A stretch of 64,000 nucleotides of DNA from contig OY992540.1 in assembly GCA_963921195.1 (NCBI GenBank), positions 14,143,136-14,207,135 of the forward strand, written 5' to 3'. A model generated the notes under the pieces. That model worked only from the letters and a program-made list of their open reading frames with translations, was not told the origin of the DNA and did not search any database. The translations under genes were made by a program, and so were the position numbers. Shown here piece by piece: positions 54,421-64,000 of this stretch (positions are counted from its first letter, which is position 1; the number at the start of each line of letters is the position of its first letter). Source of the DNA: Pegoplata infirma. Taxonomy: Eukaryota > Arthropoda > Insecta > Diptera > Anthomyiidae.

Positions 54421-55678
54421 TTAAGTATGTACATTAGGGCGTTTCATCAAAAACTTTTTTTTGGATTTTTGCAACTCTTGAAGCGGGATATGAATTCTTA
54501 TGGCCTAAAAGATTTTTGAGATTTTTTTCAGATTTTTGGAAGGTCGTGATCAACTCGCTCAAATCGATTTTATCCAAAAAATGAGGTTATGAAACATCAT
54601 TTTATTTTATTTTTTTCCCCTGGTGCCTTTTTTACAAAACTGGATACATTACTTCTAAATGTTGCTAGCCTCCTAAAAAAAATTTTCGCGGTCAAAATTA
54701 TAAGTTCAAGGGTCACTAAGATGACCTTAAAAGTAAAAATTCAAAATTTCCCGTGTTTTAACCTCAATAATTCGAGAAATAAGCTATGTATGAACGTCAT
54801 GTTGAATCCGTTAGATAGGTCTTTAAAACACCTTTCATTTAAAACCAATCTGACTATTGTCACTTTTGTAGAAATGTTAAAAAAAATAAAAAAACTGGGA
54901 AAAACTCATTTTCTCCCCCATTTTATCGAAAATTGAACTGGTGCATTAAGTAGTTTTTTTTTTGTAAAGTTAAAATAATACCTTTAAAAGACTTTTTATA
55001 GATTGTAGTTAGTGTTTCCAAGCCGGTTAACCTAAAAACCGGTTTTTTGTCAAAAAAACCGGTTTGACAAAAACCCGGTTTTCGGGTTTGGAAACACTAA
55101 TTGCAATCAAAAAACTTCTTTTAAGTTTATTATTTCAACTTTACAAAAAAACTACTAATGGATTCCCTTCGATTTTCTGTAAAATGGGGGAAAAAATGAG
55201 TTTATCTTAGTTTTTTAATATTTCTACTAAAGTGACAAATGTAATTTTGGTTTTAAATTAAAGGTATTAGAAAGACCTATCTAACGGATTCATCATTACG
55301 TTCATATATTGCATATTTCTCAAATTATTAAGGCTGGAACACGGGAAATTCTGAAGTTTTACTTTAAAGGTCATCTTAGTGACCCTTGAACTTATTATTT
55401 TGACCGCGAATATTTTTTTTTAGGAGGCTAGCAACATTTAGAAGTATTATATCCGGTTTTGTTAAAAAAAGGCACCAGAGAACAAAAAAAAAAAAAAATT
55501 TTGTTTCATAACCTCATTTTTTTGATAAAATCGATTTGAGCGAGTTGATCCCGACATTCCAAAAATCTGAAAAAAATCTCAAAAATCTTTTAGGTCATAA
55601 GAATTCATATTCCGCTTCAAGAGTTGCAAAAATCCAAAAAAAAGTTTTTGATGAAACGCCCTAATGTACATATCTTAA
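54421..55678. mobile_element. Foldback element, 1.26 kb, arms ~600 bp
   Basis: TTAAGTATGTACATTAGGGC GTTTCATC on the left is mirrored by GATGAAACGCCC, TAATGTACATATCTTAA on the right. Pairing continues all the way to a small centre at about 55025-55065 made of ACCGGTTTT units. The 115-codon frame at 54589-54936 is inside the left arm and shows no domain. No clear target duplication was found, because the outermost bases also pair. Confidence 0.88.
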
Positions 55679-57021
55679 AATTTTTTAAATTTTTGGGCCC
55701 CCTGCGAAATAAAATCCTGGATACGCCCCTGGTGGAGGGTATTAATCATTCAGCAAAGGCTGAATTTTACTTTTTTACCTATTTTTAATATGAGATTTTT
55801 TTTGATTGATTTGAAATTTTTTTCCTAGTGTATAGTTTTGTCCCCAAAATAAATGCTTTAGTAAATAAATATGTATTTACAATCTTTACTCATTTAATTT
55901 TAATATGATCTTAAAATAATTAGAAATTTCCAAGAGTAAATCTTCCAATATTTACAAACCTAAGCCGCTTTTCTTATTAAAAACACAGAAAAAAATAGTG
56001 GCCAAGCAGTTTTAATTTTAATTTTGCGAAAAAGGGGTTTGTGGGAATGCCACGCCCCTTTTTGAAATCTAAATCTTATTTACAGGGTTTAGAAAGAATA
56101 AAATAAATATGTCAAATTTCAATCAAATATGTTTAACAAAAGGCAAGATAAAGGATTTTAAAATTTTTGAATATGCGTTAGATTTAATTTGTAAATGGAC
56201 CAGATCGGGCCAAACTGAAAAATTTCAATATGGCAACTTTTTAGAAAAAAAATATATATAATTTTTTAACGGATTAAAAAATGCGTTTTTTGATGGATTC
56301 TTATTACAAAATTTTTTTAAATTAATTTGGTTAAGTTAATTTTATAAAAGTTTTCTCCTATACTGCAGTTTACGGTGCGTATTATTGATAATATCATTTA
56401 TACTATACATTAATAATACGCACCGTATACTAAATTAATGATGATATAATGGAATAATTGTAAAACACATTTTAAAATGTATTAAAACAAACATTTTAAT
56501 TACCAATAATTTTTCAGTTTTTTTTTTTCTGTGTATGCAATTTTCTGTAATTTTCTGTAAAGTAATATAATCAAATAAGTATGTGTACAAGTACATTTAT
56601 AGTATGTGTAGGAAGTTGAAAGTATATTGAGAGAGAGAGAGAAAATGAATAAAACTTAATTAACTGAAGAAAAAATACCAAAGTATAATACTTTTATCCT
56701 TGAAAAGACGAATAAGAAAATTAAAGAAAACCATACAAAAAAAAGGACAAGTAAATCACTAAAAACTTGAATGCGTATAAGTAACAACAACTTACAAAAA
56801 AAAAAAAGTCATGAAAAATCTACTTTATTGTAAATTAAAGATAATATTTTTTTGTAATAAAAAAGAAAAATGAAAACACAACAACAAGTAACAAAAGTCG
56901 CGTCATTCAAATGTTACCCAGACTTTTTTAATGGCCGGCTAAGCGCCAGACCCCAACTGTTCATTTAGCTGGCTGAGTGTTGGTCGGACTGTTTTTTTCC
57001 CTTGACTTTTCTTTTTTAAAC
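55679..57021. other. AT-rich non-coding DNA
   Basis: No exon was seen. It starts with a decayed DINE-like end (TGGAGGGTATTAATCATTCA, GCAAAGGCTGAATTT, 55734-55770). It also holds a GAGAGAGAGAGAGA run at 56630. Confidence 0.4.
56371..56427. repeat. 16-bp perfect stem hairpin
   Basis: TACGGTGCGTATTATT (56371-56386) and AATAATACGCACCGTA (56412-56427) are exact reverse complements with a 25-base loop TGATAATATCATTTATACTA TACAT. Flanking AGT/ACT adds weak pairing. It could be a tiny MITE or, less likely, a small structured RNA. Confidence 0.8.
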
Positions 57022-59751
57022 ATATGGGGCATTCCATGTCAAATCGGACACTTTGAAATTTTTTTTTTTTAATTTTCCCAATTTGTTTAAAGTTTTTAGT
57101 ACCCTTCGAAAACTCCTTCGTGGTAAATTTTCAGATTTTTTTGATGACCCGTTAAAAAGATATGGAATTTTTAAAAATTTGTAGTTTGTTCCTTTACTCA
57201 TAACTTCTTCAATAATGGTCCAAATTTCAATTTTTTTTCAAAATTTTTGTTTTTTTACGTACTTTAAAAAAAAAAATCCCAAAAAATTCTTAAAAGCGCT
57301 CTAGTATGCGATTTTTAAGTTTTAAAATTAAAATTTAATTTTTGAAAATTTTTGCACTCTTCGATTTTTTTGAAATTTTTTTGTGTGAAACATCTCTGGA
57401 TTCTACAAATTTTTTGCCCAGGAGGATCGTGGGATAACGATTATTACTATTTTTTTTAATTTTTTGAAAAATTTTATTGTAATTTTTCAATCTTAAAATC
57501 ATTTCTACTGCTCCAATGGTGCGTTATAGAGGGGTCATTTATAAGACTGACCCCCCATTAATTTTTACATCTTAACATTTCTATGGAACAAACTAATACT
57601 CTATATCCAATTTCTAAGGGGCTCCCACACAAAACGACATTTTTTAAAATTTGCTCCAACCGCTCTAACTGCCCTAATAGTGCTCTTAGGGCAATCAAAT
57701 GTATAACCGACCCACAATATTTTTTTAGTCCAAACATTTTCTCTGAGCACACCTACCCTCTATCTTTAACTGTTAAGGCGGTCCCCATAATTTTATTTTT
57801 TATTTTTTGTAAATTTGTTTTATTTAATCTGCTTCTACCGGTCCAATGGTGCGTTCGAGAGGGGTCATTAGTGAGACCGATCCCCATTTATTTTTACCCT
57901 ACAACATTTTTTAAAACGTACCTACGCTCCATCTCCACTCCATAAGTAGGCTACCATTCAAAATTACATTTTTATAAAATTTGCTCCAACTGTTATTTAT
58001 ATGGGAGCCCACTTAGGGAGTGGAGATAGGGCTGTGTATGTTTTAGAAAAATGTTGCAGGGTAAAAATAAATGGGGGTCGGTCTCACTAATGACCCCTCT
58101 CGGACGCACCATTAAACCGGTGGAAGCTGATTAAATAAAACAAAAATACAAAAAATAAAAAAAATTGTATGGGGACCACCTTAATTAAAAATTAAGGAGG
58201 GTTGGTGTGTTCAGAAAAAATGTTTGGACTAAAAAAATATTGTGGGTCGGTCATACATTTTGTTGCTCTAAGGGCACTATTAGGGCAGTTAGAGCGGTTG
58301 AAGCAAATTTTAAAAAATGTCGTTTTGTGTAGGATCCCCCTTAGAAATTGGAGATAGGGTATTAGTTTGTTCCAAAGAAATGTTAAGACGTAAATATTAA
58401 TGGGGGTCGGTCTTATAAATGACCCCTCTATGACGCACCATTGGAGTAGTAGAAATGATTTAAAGATTGGAAAATTACAAAAAAAAAATTTCAAAAAATT
58501 TTAAAAAATAGTAATAATCGTTATCCCACGATCCTCCTGGGCAAAAAAGTTGCTCTAACCGCTCTAACTGCCCTAATAGTGGCCTTAGAACAACAAAATG
58601 TATGACCGATTCACAATATTTTTTTAGTCCAAACATTTTCTCTGAACACACCTACCCTCTATCTTTAACTGTTAAGGCGGTCCCCATACAATTTTTTTTA
58701 TTTTTTGTAAATTTGTTTTATTTAATACGTTTCTACCGGTCCAATGGTGCGTCCGAGAGGGGTCATTAGTGGGACCGACCCCCATTTATTTTTACCCTAC
58801 AACATTTTTTTAAAACATACCTACGCCCTATCTCCACTCCCCATGTAGGCTTCCATTCAAAATTACATTTTTTTTTAATTTGCTCCAACTGTTATTTGTA
58901 TGGGAGCCTACTTAGGGAGTGGAGACCGACCCACATTTATTTTTACCCTACAAATTTTTTTTAAAACCTACGCACTATCTCTACTTCCTAAGTAGGCTCC
59001 CATACAAATAACAGTTGGAGCAAATTTTATGTAATTTTGAATGGAAGCCTACTTAGGGAGTGGAGATGTTTTACAAAAATGTTGTAGGGTAAAAATAAAT
59101 GGGGGTCGGTCCCACTAATGATCCTTCTCGGACGCACCATTGGACCGGTAGAAGCTAATTAAATAAAACAAATTTACAAAAAATAATAAAATAAAAAAAA
59201 TAAATTAAAATTAAAATGTTTGGACTAAAAAAATTTTGTGGGTCGGTCATACATTTTGATGCTCTAAGGGCACTTTTAGGGCAGTTAGAGCGGTTGGAGC
59301 AAATTTTAACAAATGTCGTTATCCCACAATCCTCCTGGGCAAAAATTTGTAGAATCGATAGATGTTTTACAGAAAAAAATTAAAAAAAAAATCGAAGAGT
59401 ACAAACATTTTCAAAAATAAAATTTAAATTTTAAAACTTAAAAATCGCATACTAGAGCGCTTTTAAGAATTTTTGGTGATTTTTTTTTTTAAAAGTACGT
59501 AAAAAAATAAAATTTTGAAGAAAAAAAAATTGAAATTTGGACCATTATTGAAGAAGTTATGAGTAAAAGAAGTTTGAGTAAAGGAACAAACTACCAATTT
59601 TTAAAAATTCGATATCTTTTGAACGGGTCATCAAAAAAAATCTGAAAATTTATCACGAAGGAGTTTTCGAAGGGTACTAAAAACTGTAAACAAATTGGGA
59701 AAATCTAAAAAAAAATTCAAAGTGTCCGTTTTGACATGGAATACCCCATAT
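57022..59751. mobile_element. Large foldback element without a gene, 2.73 kb
   Basis: The ends ATATGGGGCATTCCATGTCA and TGACATGGAATACCCCATAT are near-perfect inverses. Pairing continues through CAAATCGGACACTTTGAA, CGAAAACTCCTTCGTG and CTCATAACTTCTTCAATAAT, about 330 bp of terminal arm. Inside lie many ~160-bp units of the type found in 23700-27054 (GACCGACCCCCATTTATTTT, TACCTACGCCCTATCTCCAC, AGGGGTCATTAGTGAGACCG) in both orientations. Mirror breaks are at about 58005, 58560 and 59000, so the centre is multiply rearranged. There is no internal gene. Confidence 0.88.
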
Positions 59752-61368
59752 ATATTCATGTATGTATTTTGTTTGTACTATTTAAGCCTTAAGTATCTTG
59801 CTAACTGAACGTCTGTCTGTCTAAAAGTCTGTTCAATTTGACAGCTTATTTTTTTGTAAATATCTGGTGAGTGTGAATTTTGTATGTCCTTTAGCTAGTA
59901 ATTTCAATGACGTTATTTCAAAATCTATCTGCTTATATTTGTTTGTTCGTTCGTTCGTTTGTGGCTTAAAAGTACAAAATGAATTTGTATGACATAAAGT
60001 CAGTTAGAGAGGCACACGTTTTTGCAATTTTCTCCCCGTTTTATATATTTTTTTTCCATTCTACCAAATGTGTTTTGAATTTTTTTTTTTTTTTTGCCAT
60101 TGAATTGATGGTTTTGGTATTCATTGGTTTTTGTTCACTGCTGCTATTAGAAGTTCAAATATAAAAGCCATTGACAAAACATGCAGAACAAAATTTTATT
60201 TTTACTATATATTTAGCCTTAAACTGCTGCCAACCAACCAACCGTCCGTCCGACCACCACCTTTTTAAAATTTTGCTAAATATCTGTTTATGTGTGTTCT
60301 TTGTGAATTTAAGTGTGTTTTTATTTGTTATTTTAGATGTTTGTTGGTTTTTTTTTTAAAGAAAAATTGTCAACTTGACCTCTATAATTTTATGTTTTAG
60401 TTTTTTTTTCTTTGTAGATTTTTTTGGTCTTTCTTTTTCTTTTCTCATTGAACAACTCTCTAAAGAAATTTATTTGACAAATAATGTGTAATTTAAGTTT
60501 AAATTTTAATGATAATACAACATTTCATATTCTTTTTGAATTGTTAAAATGTCTTTTAAATAAAACGATTATTTTGTTGTTTTTTTATTATTAAATCTCC
60601 CAAAGGTATGCTTTAATTTTTAAATAATTGAGTAGCACGAAAGTATGCTTTAATTTTTCTGGAATTTATTTTTCTTTGAATATTATGAAAATTTTATTTT
60701 ATTGAGCATACAGAAAAATACTGATATTTTCTTTATGATATTTAAAAAGATTTAAACTTTTTAGAAAATTTTCCACATAAATTTTAAATCAATCTACCGT
60801 TTCTGTACATTTTTAATATCAAATAACTGATACCCAAAGCAAATAAATATATGAGGTAACATTTCGATTTCCTTCTATAAATTCAAATTTTTTTATTTAA
60901 AATTCCTTTAAACAAAACCACTATTATCTTAAATCTCCCTGAAGTATGCATCAATTTGTAAATACTTGAGTAGCTCAAAAGTATACTTTAATTTTTTGAG
61001 ATTTTTTTTTTTGATAACCAAGAAATTTTAATTCACATGAGCATTGAAGTAGCAATTTTCTTCAACTTTTGATTTTACCAAGTGTCCGGGAAAATTTTTA
61101 ACATGATAATGTTTTTAGGCTGGTGTCTAATTTTAAAAAAGTTGCAGGACGCCACCTCAGTTTGACTATATAAGCTAACAATTAACGAAAAAGAAAACAA
61201 GAATTACTATTTTCATTTTCTTGAAAAAAAAAAAAAAAATGGTGAATAAAACTGTTTTTCACTAGCTGGTGAATAAAAAGTAACATAATTATTTTTCAAC
61301 AAAAATATTTTTTTTCATCAATTTTTTTTTTATCAATTTTTTTCCATCAATATTTTTTTCATCAATTT
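59752..61368. other. AT-rich non-coding DNA with an internal direct repeat
   Basis: A (GTTC)n run lies at 59940. A segment of about 110 bp starting AAATCTCCCAAAGGTATGCT (60593) recurs as AAATCTCCCTGAAGTATGCA (60931). Both are followed by AATA-TTGAGTAGC-CGAAAGTAT-type text. No exon is visible. Confidence 0.45.
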
Positions 61369-61891
61369 TTATACCCTCCAACCACAGTATGGGGGTATAC
61401 TCACTTTGTCATTCCGTGTGTAACGCATTGAAATATCGGTCGGGGACCCCATAATGTATATATGTTATTGATCAGTGATCGATTCTAAGACAGCGATGTC
61501 CGTCTGTCCGTCCGTCTGTCTGTGGAGGACACGATACAGTCCAAAATAAAAGAGCTAGACTCCTGAAATTTGGCATGAATATGTCTAACGGTCATAGGCT
61601 GGTTAAGTTCGGAGATGGGCAAAATCGGACCACGGGGGAAAAGTTCCCCCTTAAAGAACTAAATCAACCTCTGAAAAAACACAATTTTTTTTTTTGATTT
61701 TTTGTACTTTTACTTAGCAAACGAAAAATTTTTTATGTCAGAAGAAGTTCAAAGTCGTGTAGTTGGATCCAGGAATGTTGTCTCCCACCACCGAACCCCC
61801 CCCCACACAAAAAAAGACGCCTCTGTTTTTTTTTTAACGTGTTGGAGGGTATACAAGATTCGGCACAGCCGAATTTAACACTCTCACTTGT
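61369..61891 (-). mobile_element. INE-like repeat of a second subfamily, copy 1
   Basis: It starts ATACCCTCCAACCACAGTAT GGGGGTATAC, carries GTCCGTCTGTCCGTCCGTCT (61499-61522), and ends GGAGGGTATACAAGATTCGG CACAGCCGAATTTAACACTC TCACTTG. It follows the DINE-like layout but with a distinct sequence, GGACACGATACAGTCCAAAA and CTTAAAGAACTAAATCAACC in the middle. Confidence 0.75.
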
Positions 61892-61962
61892 TTTTTTTTA
61901 TTAAATTTTTTTCCATCAAATTTTTTTTTTCATAAATTTTTTTTTTTTTTCATTAAATTTTT

Positions 61963-62504
61963 TTATACCCTCCAACCACAGTACGGGGGTACACTCACTT
62001 TGTCATTCCGTGTGTAACGCATCGAAATATCGGTCTAGGACCCCATAAAGTATATATTTTATTGATCAGTGATCGATTCTAAGACATTCTAGCGATGTCC
62101 GTCCGTCTGTAGAGGACACGATACAGTCCAAAATAAAAGAGCTAAACTTCCGAAGTTTGCCACGAATATGTCTGATATTCCTAGGCAGGTTAAGTTCGGA
62201 AATGGGAAAAATCAGACCCAGGGGAAAAAAGTTCCCCTTGGAGAACTAAACCAACCTAAGAAAAACCGCATTTTTTGCATGGTTTTTTGTAATTTTGCTA
62301 AGCAAATGCAAATTTTTAAGCAAATGCAAATTTTCAGAAGAAGTTCAAAATCGCAAGGGGAAGGTGCTTCCTAACTTCTCCCACAAACCCCCCCCCCCAA
62401 AAAAACAAAAGACGCCCCTGATTTTTTCTTTTTATATTGTTTTTTACATTTTGGAGGGTATAAAATATTCGGCAAATCCGAATGTAACACTCTCACTTGT
62501 TTTT
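61963..62504 (-). mobile_element. INE-like repeat of the second subfamily, copy 2
   Basis: It matches copy 1 in order (AACCACAGTACGGGGGTACA, GATCAGTGATCGATTCTAAG, AGGACACGATACAGTCCAAA, ACCCCCCCCCCAAAAAAAC) and ends GGAGGGTATAAAATATTCGG CAAATCCGAATGTAACACTC TCACTTG. The core is shorter. Confidence 0.75.
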
Positions 62505-62870
62505 CATAAATTTTTATTTTTTCATCAACCTTTTTTTCGTAATTTTTTTTTATCAAATTGTTTTTTCATCAATTTTTTTAATCAAATTTTTTTTTCATAA
62601 AATTTTTTTTCTTCATCAAAAATTTTTTTTTTCATCAAAAAAAATGTTTTTTCATCAAAATTTTTGTTTTGGAGGGTATAAAATATTCGGCAAATCCGAA
62701 TGTAACACTCTCACTTGTTTTTCATAAATTTTTATTTTTTCATCAACCTTTTTTTCGAATTTTTTTTTTATCAAATTGTTTTTTCATCAATTTTTTTAAT
62801 CAAATTTTTTTTTCATAAAATTTTTTTTCTTCATCAAAAATTTTTTTTTTCATCAAAATTTTTGTTTCTT
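62453..62870. repeat. Tandem direct duplication of ~219 bp
   Basis: GGAGGGTATAAAATATTCGG CAAATCCGAATGTAACACTC TCACTTGTTTTTCATAAATT starts at 62453 and again at 62672. The following T-rich text is nearly identical for about 200 bases, with one four-base difference near 62540 and 62758. Confidence 0.85.
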
Positions 62871-63250
62871 AATTTTTTTTGTTTTTTTATAAATTTTTTT
62901 TTTTATCAATTTTTTATTCATTATTTTTTTTTTCATTAAATTTTTTTTTCATCAAAATTTTTTTTTTTCATAAATTTTTTTTTATGATATTTTTTTTTCA
63001 TCAAATTTTTTTATAAAATTTTTTATTATCAATTTTTTTCTCACCAAAAATTTTTTTTTTCATCAATTTTTTTTTACATCAAAAAATTTTTGTTTGATCA
63101 AAATCTTTTTTTCATCAAAACTTTATTAAACCAAAAATTTTGGGTTCATTAAATTTTTTTAACATAATTTTGTTTTTCATGAAAAAAATAATCATTTTTT
63201 TTACCAAAACTACTTTTTCGCCAAGTCTAAGCTTTTCGCATAAAAATTTT
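62505..63250. repeat. TTTTTCATCAAAATTT simple-repeat block
   Basis: Dozens of TTTTTTCATCAAATTTTTTT-like units of varying length. On the other strand they read ATGAAAAAAAATTTGATGA, the same text as in 52080-52430. Phe/Ile/Asn/His-rich open frames here are by-products of the repeat. Confidence 0.8.
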
Positions 63251-63560
63251 CCATTTGTTTATCAAATGTACATAAAACAAGTGAGAGTGGTATATTCTTT
63301 GGTGCCGAATCTTTTATACTCTCCAAAATGTAAAAACACTTTTTTGAAATCACGAAATGTAAAGCTCTTTTGGTTTTTTAATGGTGTCCTCGACTGATAT
63401 TTGAATTCGTTTTGCATGGAATAGCAAAGTAATATAACATTATTTTTTCTAAAAAAACTTTGCTTTGGCAAGTTCACCCAAATCTTCCGCAAAACATTAT
63501 CATGATTTGATGTTTTGGGCAAGAGTACAAAATTCACAGGCATTTTTGTGTGTAATCCTT
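63251..63560. repeat. Arm 2 of the ~1-kb inverted duplication
   Basis: It is the inverse of 51374-52020 with the central part and the foldback missing. It carries GTGCCGAATCTTTTATACTC TCC, AAGCTCTTTTGGTTTTT, TCGACTGATATTTGAATTCG TTTTGCA and TTTTGGGCAAGAGTACAAAA. Confidence 0.7.
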
Positions 63561-64000
63561 CTATTTGGCATAAAAATTTTGTTGAACAAGAGTACCACAA
63601 AAACTGTTAGAAAATGGAGTTTTTAACAAGTTTGTTTAGTTTGGTTATTTTAATAAATTTAGTTGTTAATTTAACTAAATAAATAATTGTAACTGTTTTT
63701 TTTCAATAAACATGTTAATAAGATGATTTCATACCTAAAATAATAATAACACTATTTATTTTTCCATCGTTACTTAATTTTTATTAACTTCCCTTATTGG
63801 TCATTGATTTTTATTCCCTTAAATGTTTAACAAAATAAAAAAATTGCAACATTTTTAAAACGACCTAAAAAATTCAAACTACATTTCTATAGTACTGCAG
63901 CAAAACCCATAGGAAAATTCTTTTAGTAAATATATTTAATTTTTAGTATGAAAGTACTTCGGTCGTCGTTTGTAGGTATGTCTTTGGATGTTTTTCACTG
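63561..64000. other. AT-rich non-coding DNA at the right edge
   Basis: No exon or element ends are visible. The last bases (CTTCGGTCGTCGTTTGTAGG) are somewhat GC-richer and could begin another feature outside the window. Confidence 0.35.

Noticed and set aside
54589..54936. 115-codon open frame
   Set aside because: It lies wholly in one arm of a palindrome, has no recognisable motif, and is not supported by codon use or splice sites.
62497..62939. Phe/Asn/His-rich frames
   Set aside because: By-products of the TTTTTTCATCAAA simple repeat.

Overview
This window looks like intergenic or intronic DNA from a higher (cyclorrhaphan) fly, perhaps a blow fly or house-fly relative. Three things suggest this: extreme AT richness; long first coding exons with opa-type Gln/His/Ser/Ala runs; and many DINE/INE-like interspersed repeats with a GTCY (ACGG/ACAG) microsatellite core. 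The species is an inference; nothing in the sequence names it.

Only two host coding exons are supported, one at each side of the repeat-dense middle. On the minus strand, 625-2624 is the first coding exon of a C2H2 zinc-finger protein. It carries five fingers and runs into a perfect GTAAGT donor, so the gene continues off the left edge. On the plus strand, 42960-43955 is the first coding exon of a low-complexity Gln/His/Ser/Asn-rich protein. It has a 5'UTR splice acceptor at 42802 and a GTGAGT donor at 43956, and its later exons are not in the window. I could not name either gene.

Almost everything else is transposon sequence, much of it nested. (1) 3.8-12.7 kb: a DINE-like repeat, a 234-bp hAT MITE with a perfect 8-bp duplication, an endonuclease/reverse-transcriptase LINE relic interrupted by a hAT-like MITE, and several other terminal-inverted-repeat (TIR) elements. 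(2) 13-19 kb: a locally duplicated element inside an outer inverted repeat, then a 3.4-kb hAT-like element with TATTGG subterminal repeats. That element holds a GTGAGTGAGTG-rich hAT MITE, a TTAA-flanked MITE and a direct duplication. (3) 20.5-30.2 kb: foldback elements, a repeated CACTCA-ended family and a tRNA-derived element. The centrepiece is a 3,355-bp foldback transposon at 23700-27054. It has about 950-bp arms built of degenerate ~160-bp units, a 9-bp target duplication, and an internal protein-coding relic that keeps its frame apart from three stop codons. (4) 31-41.7 kb: a segmental duplication with DINE-like copies, an inverted tandem array, and a graveyard of at least five LINE fragments. 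(5) 44-64 kb: ~35-bp minisatellites at three sites, elements nested three deep, a 1.26-kb foldback, and a second large foldback at 57022-59751. The second foldback shares its repeat units with the first. A ~1-kb inverted duplication has one arm near 51.4-52.4 kb and the other near 62.5-63.5 kb.

The best candidate for an undescribed system is the pair of large foldback elements (23.7-27.1 and 57.0-59.8 kb). They share repeat units, but only the first carries a gene. A third copy's terminus lies at bases 1-24.
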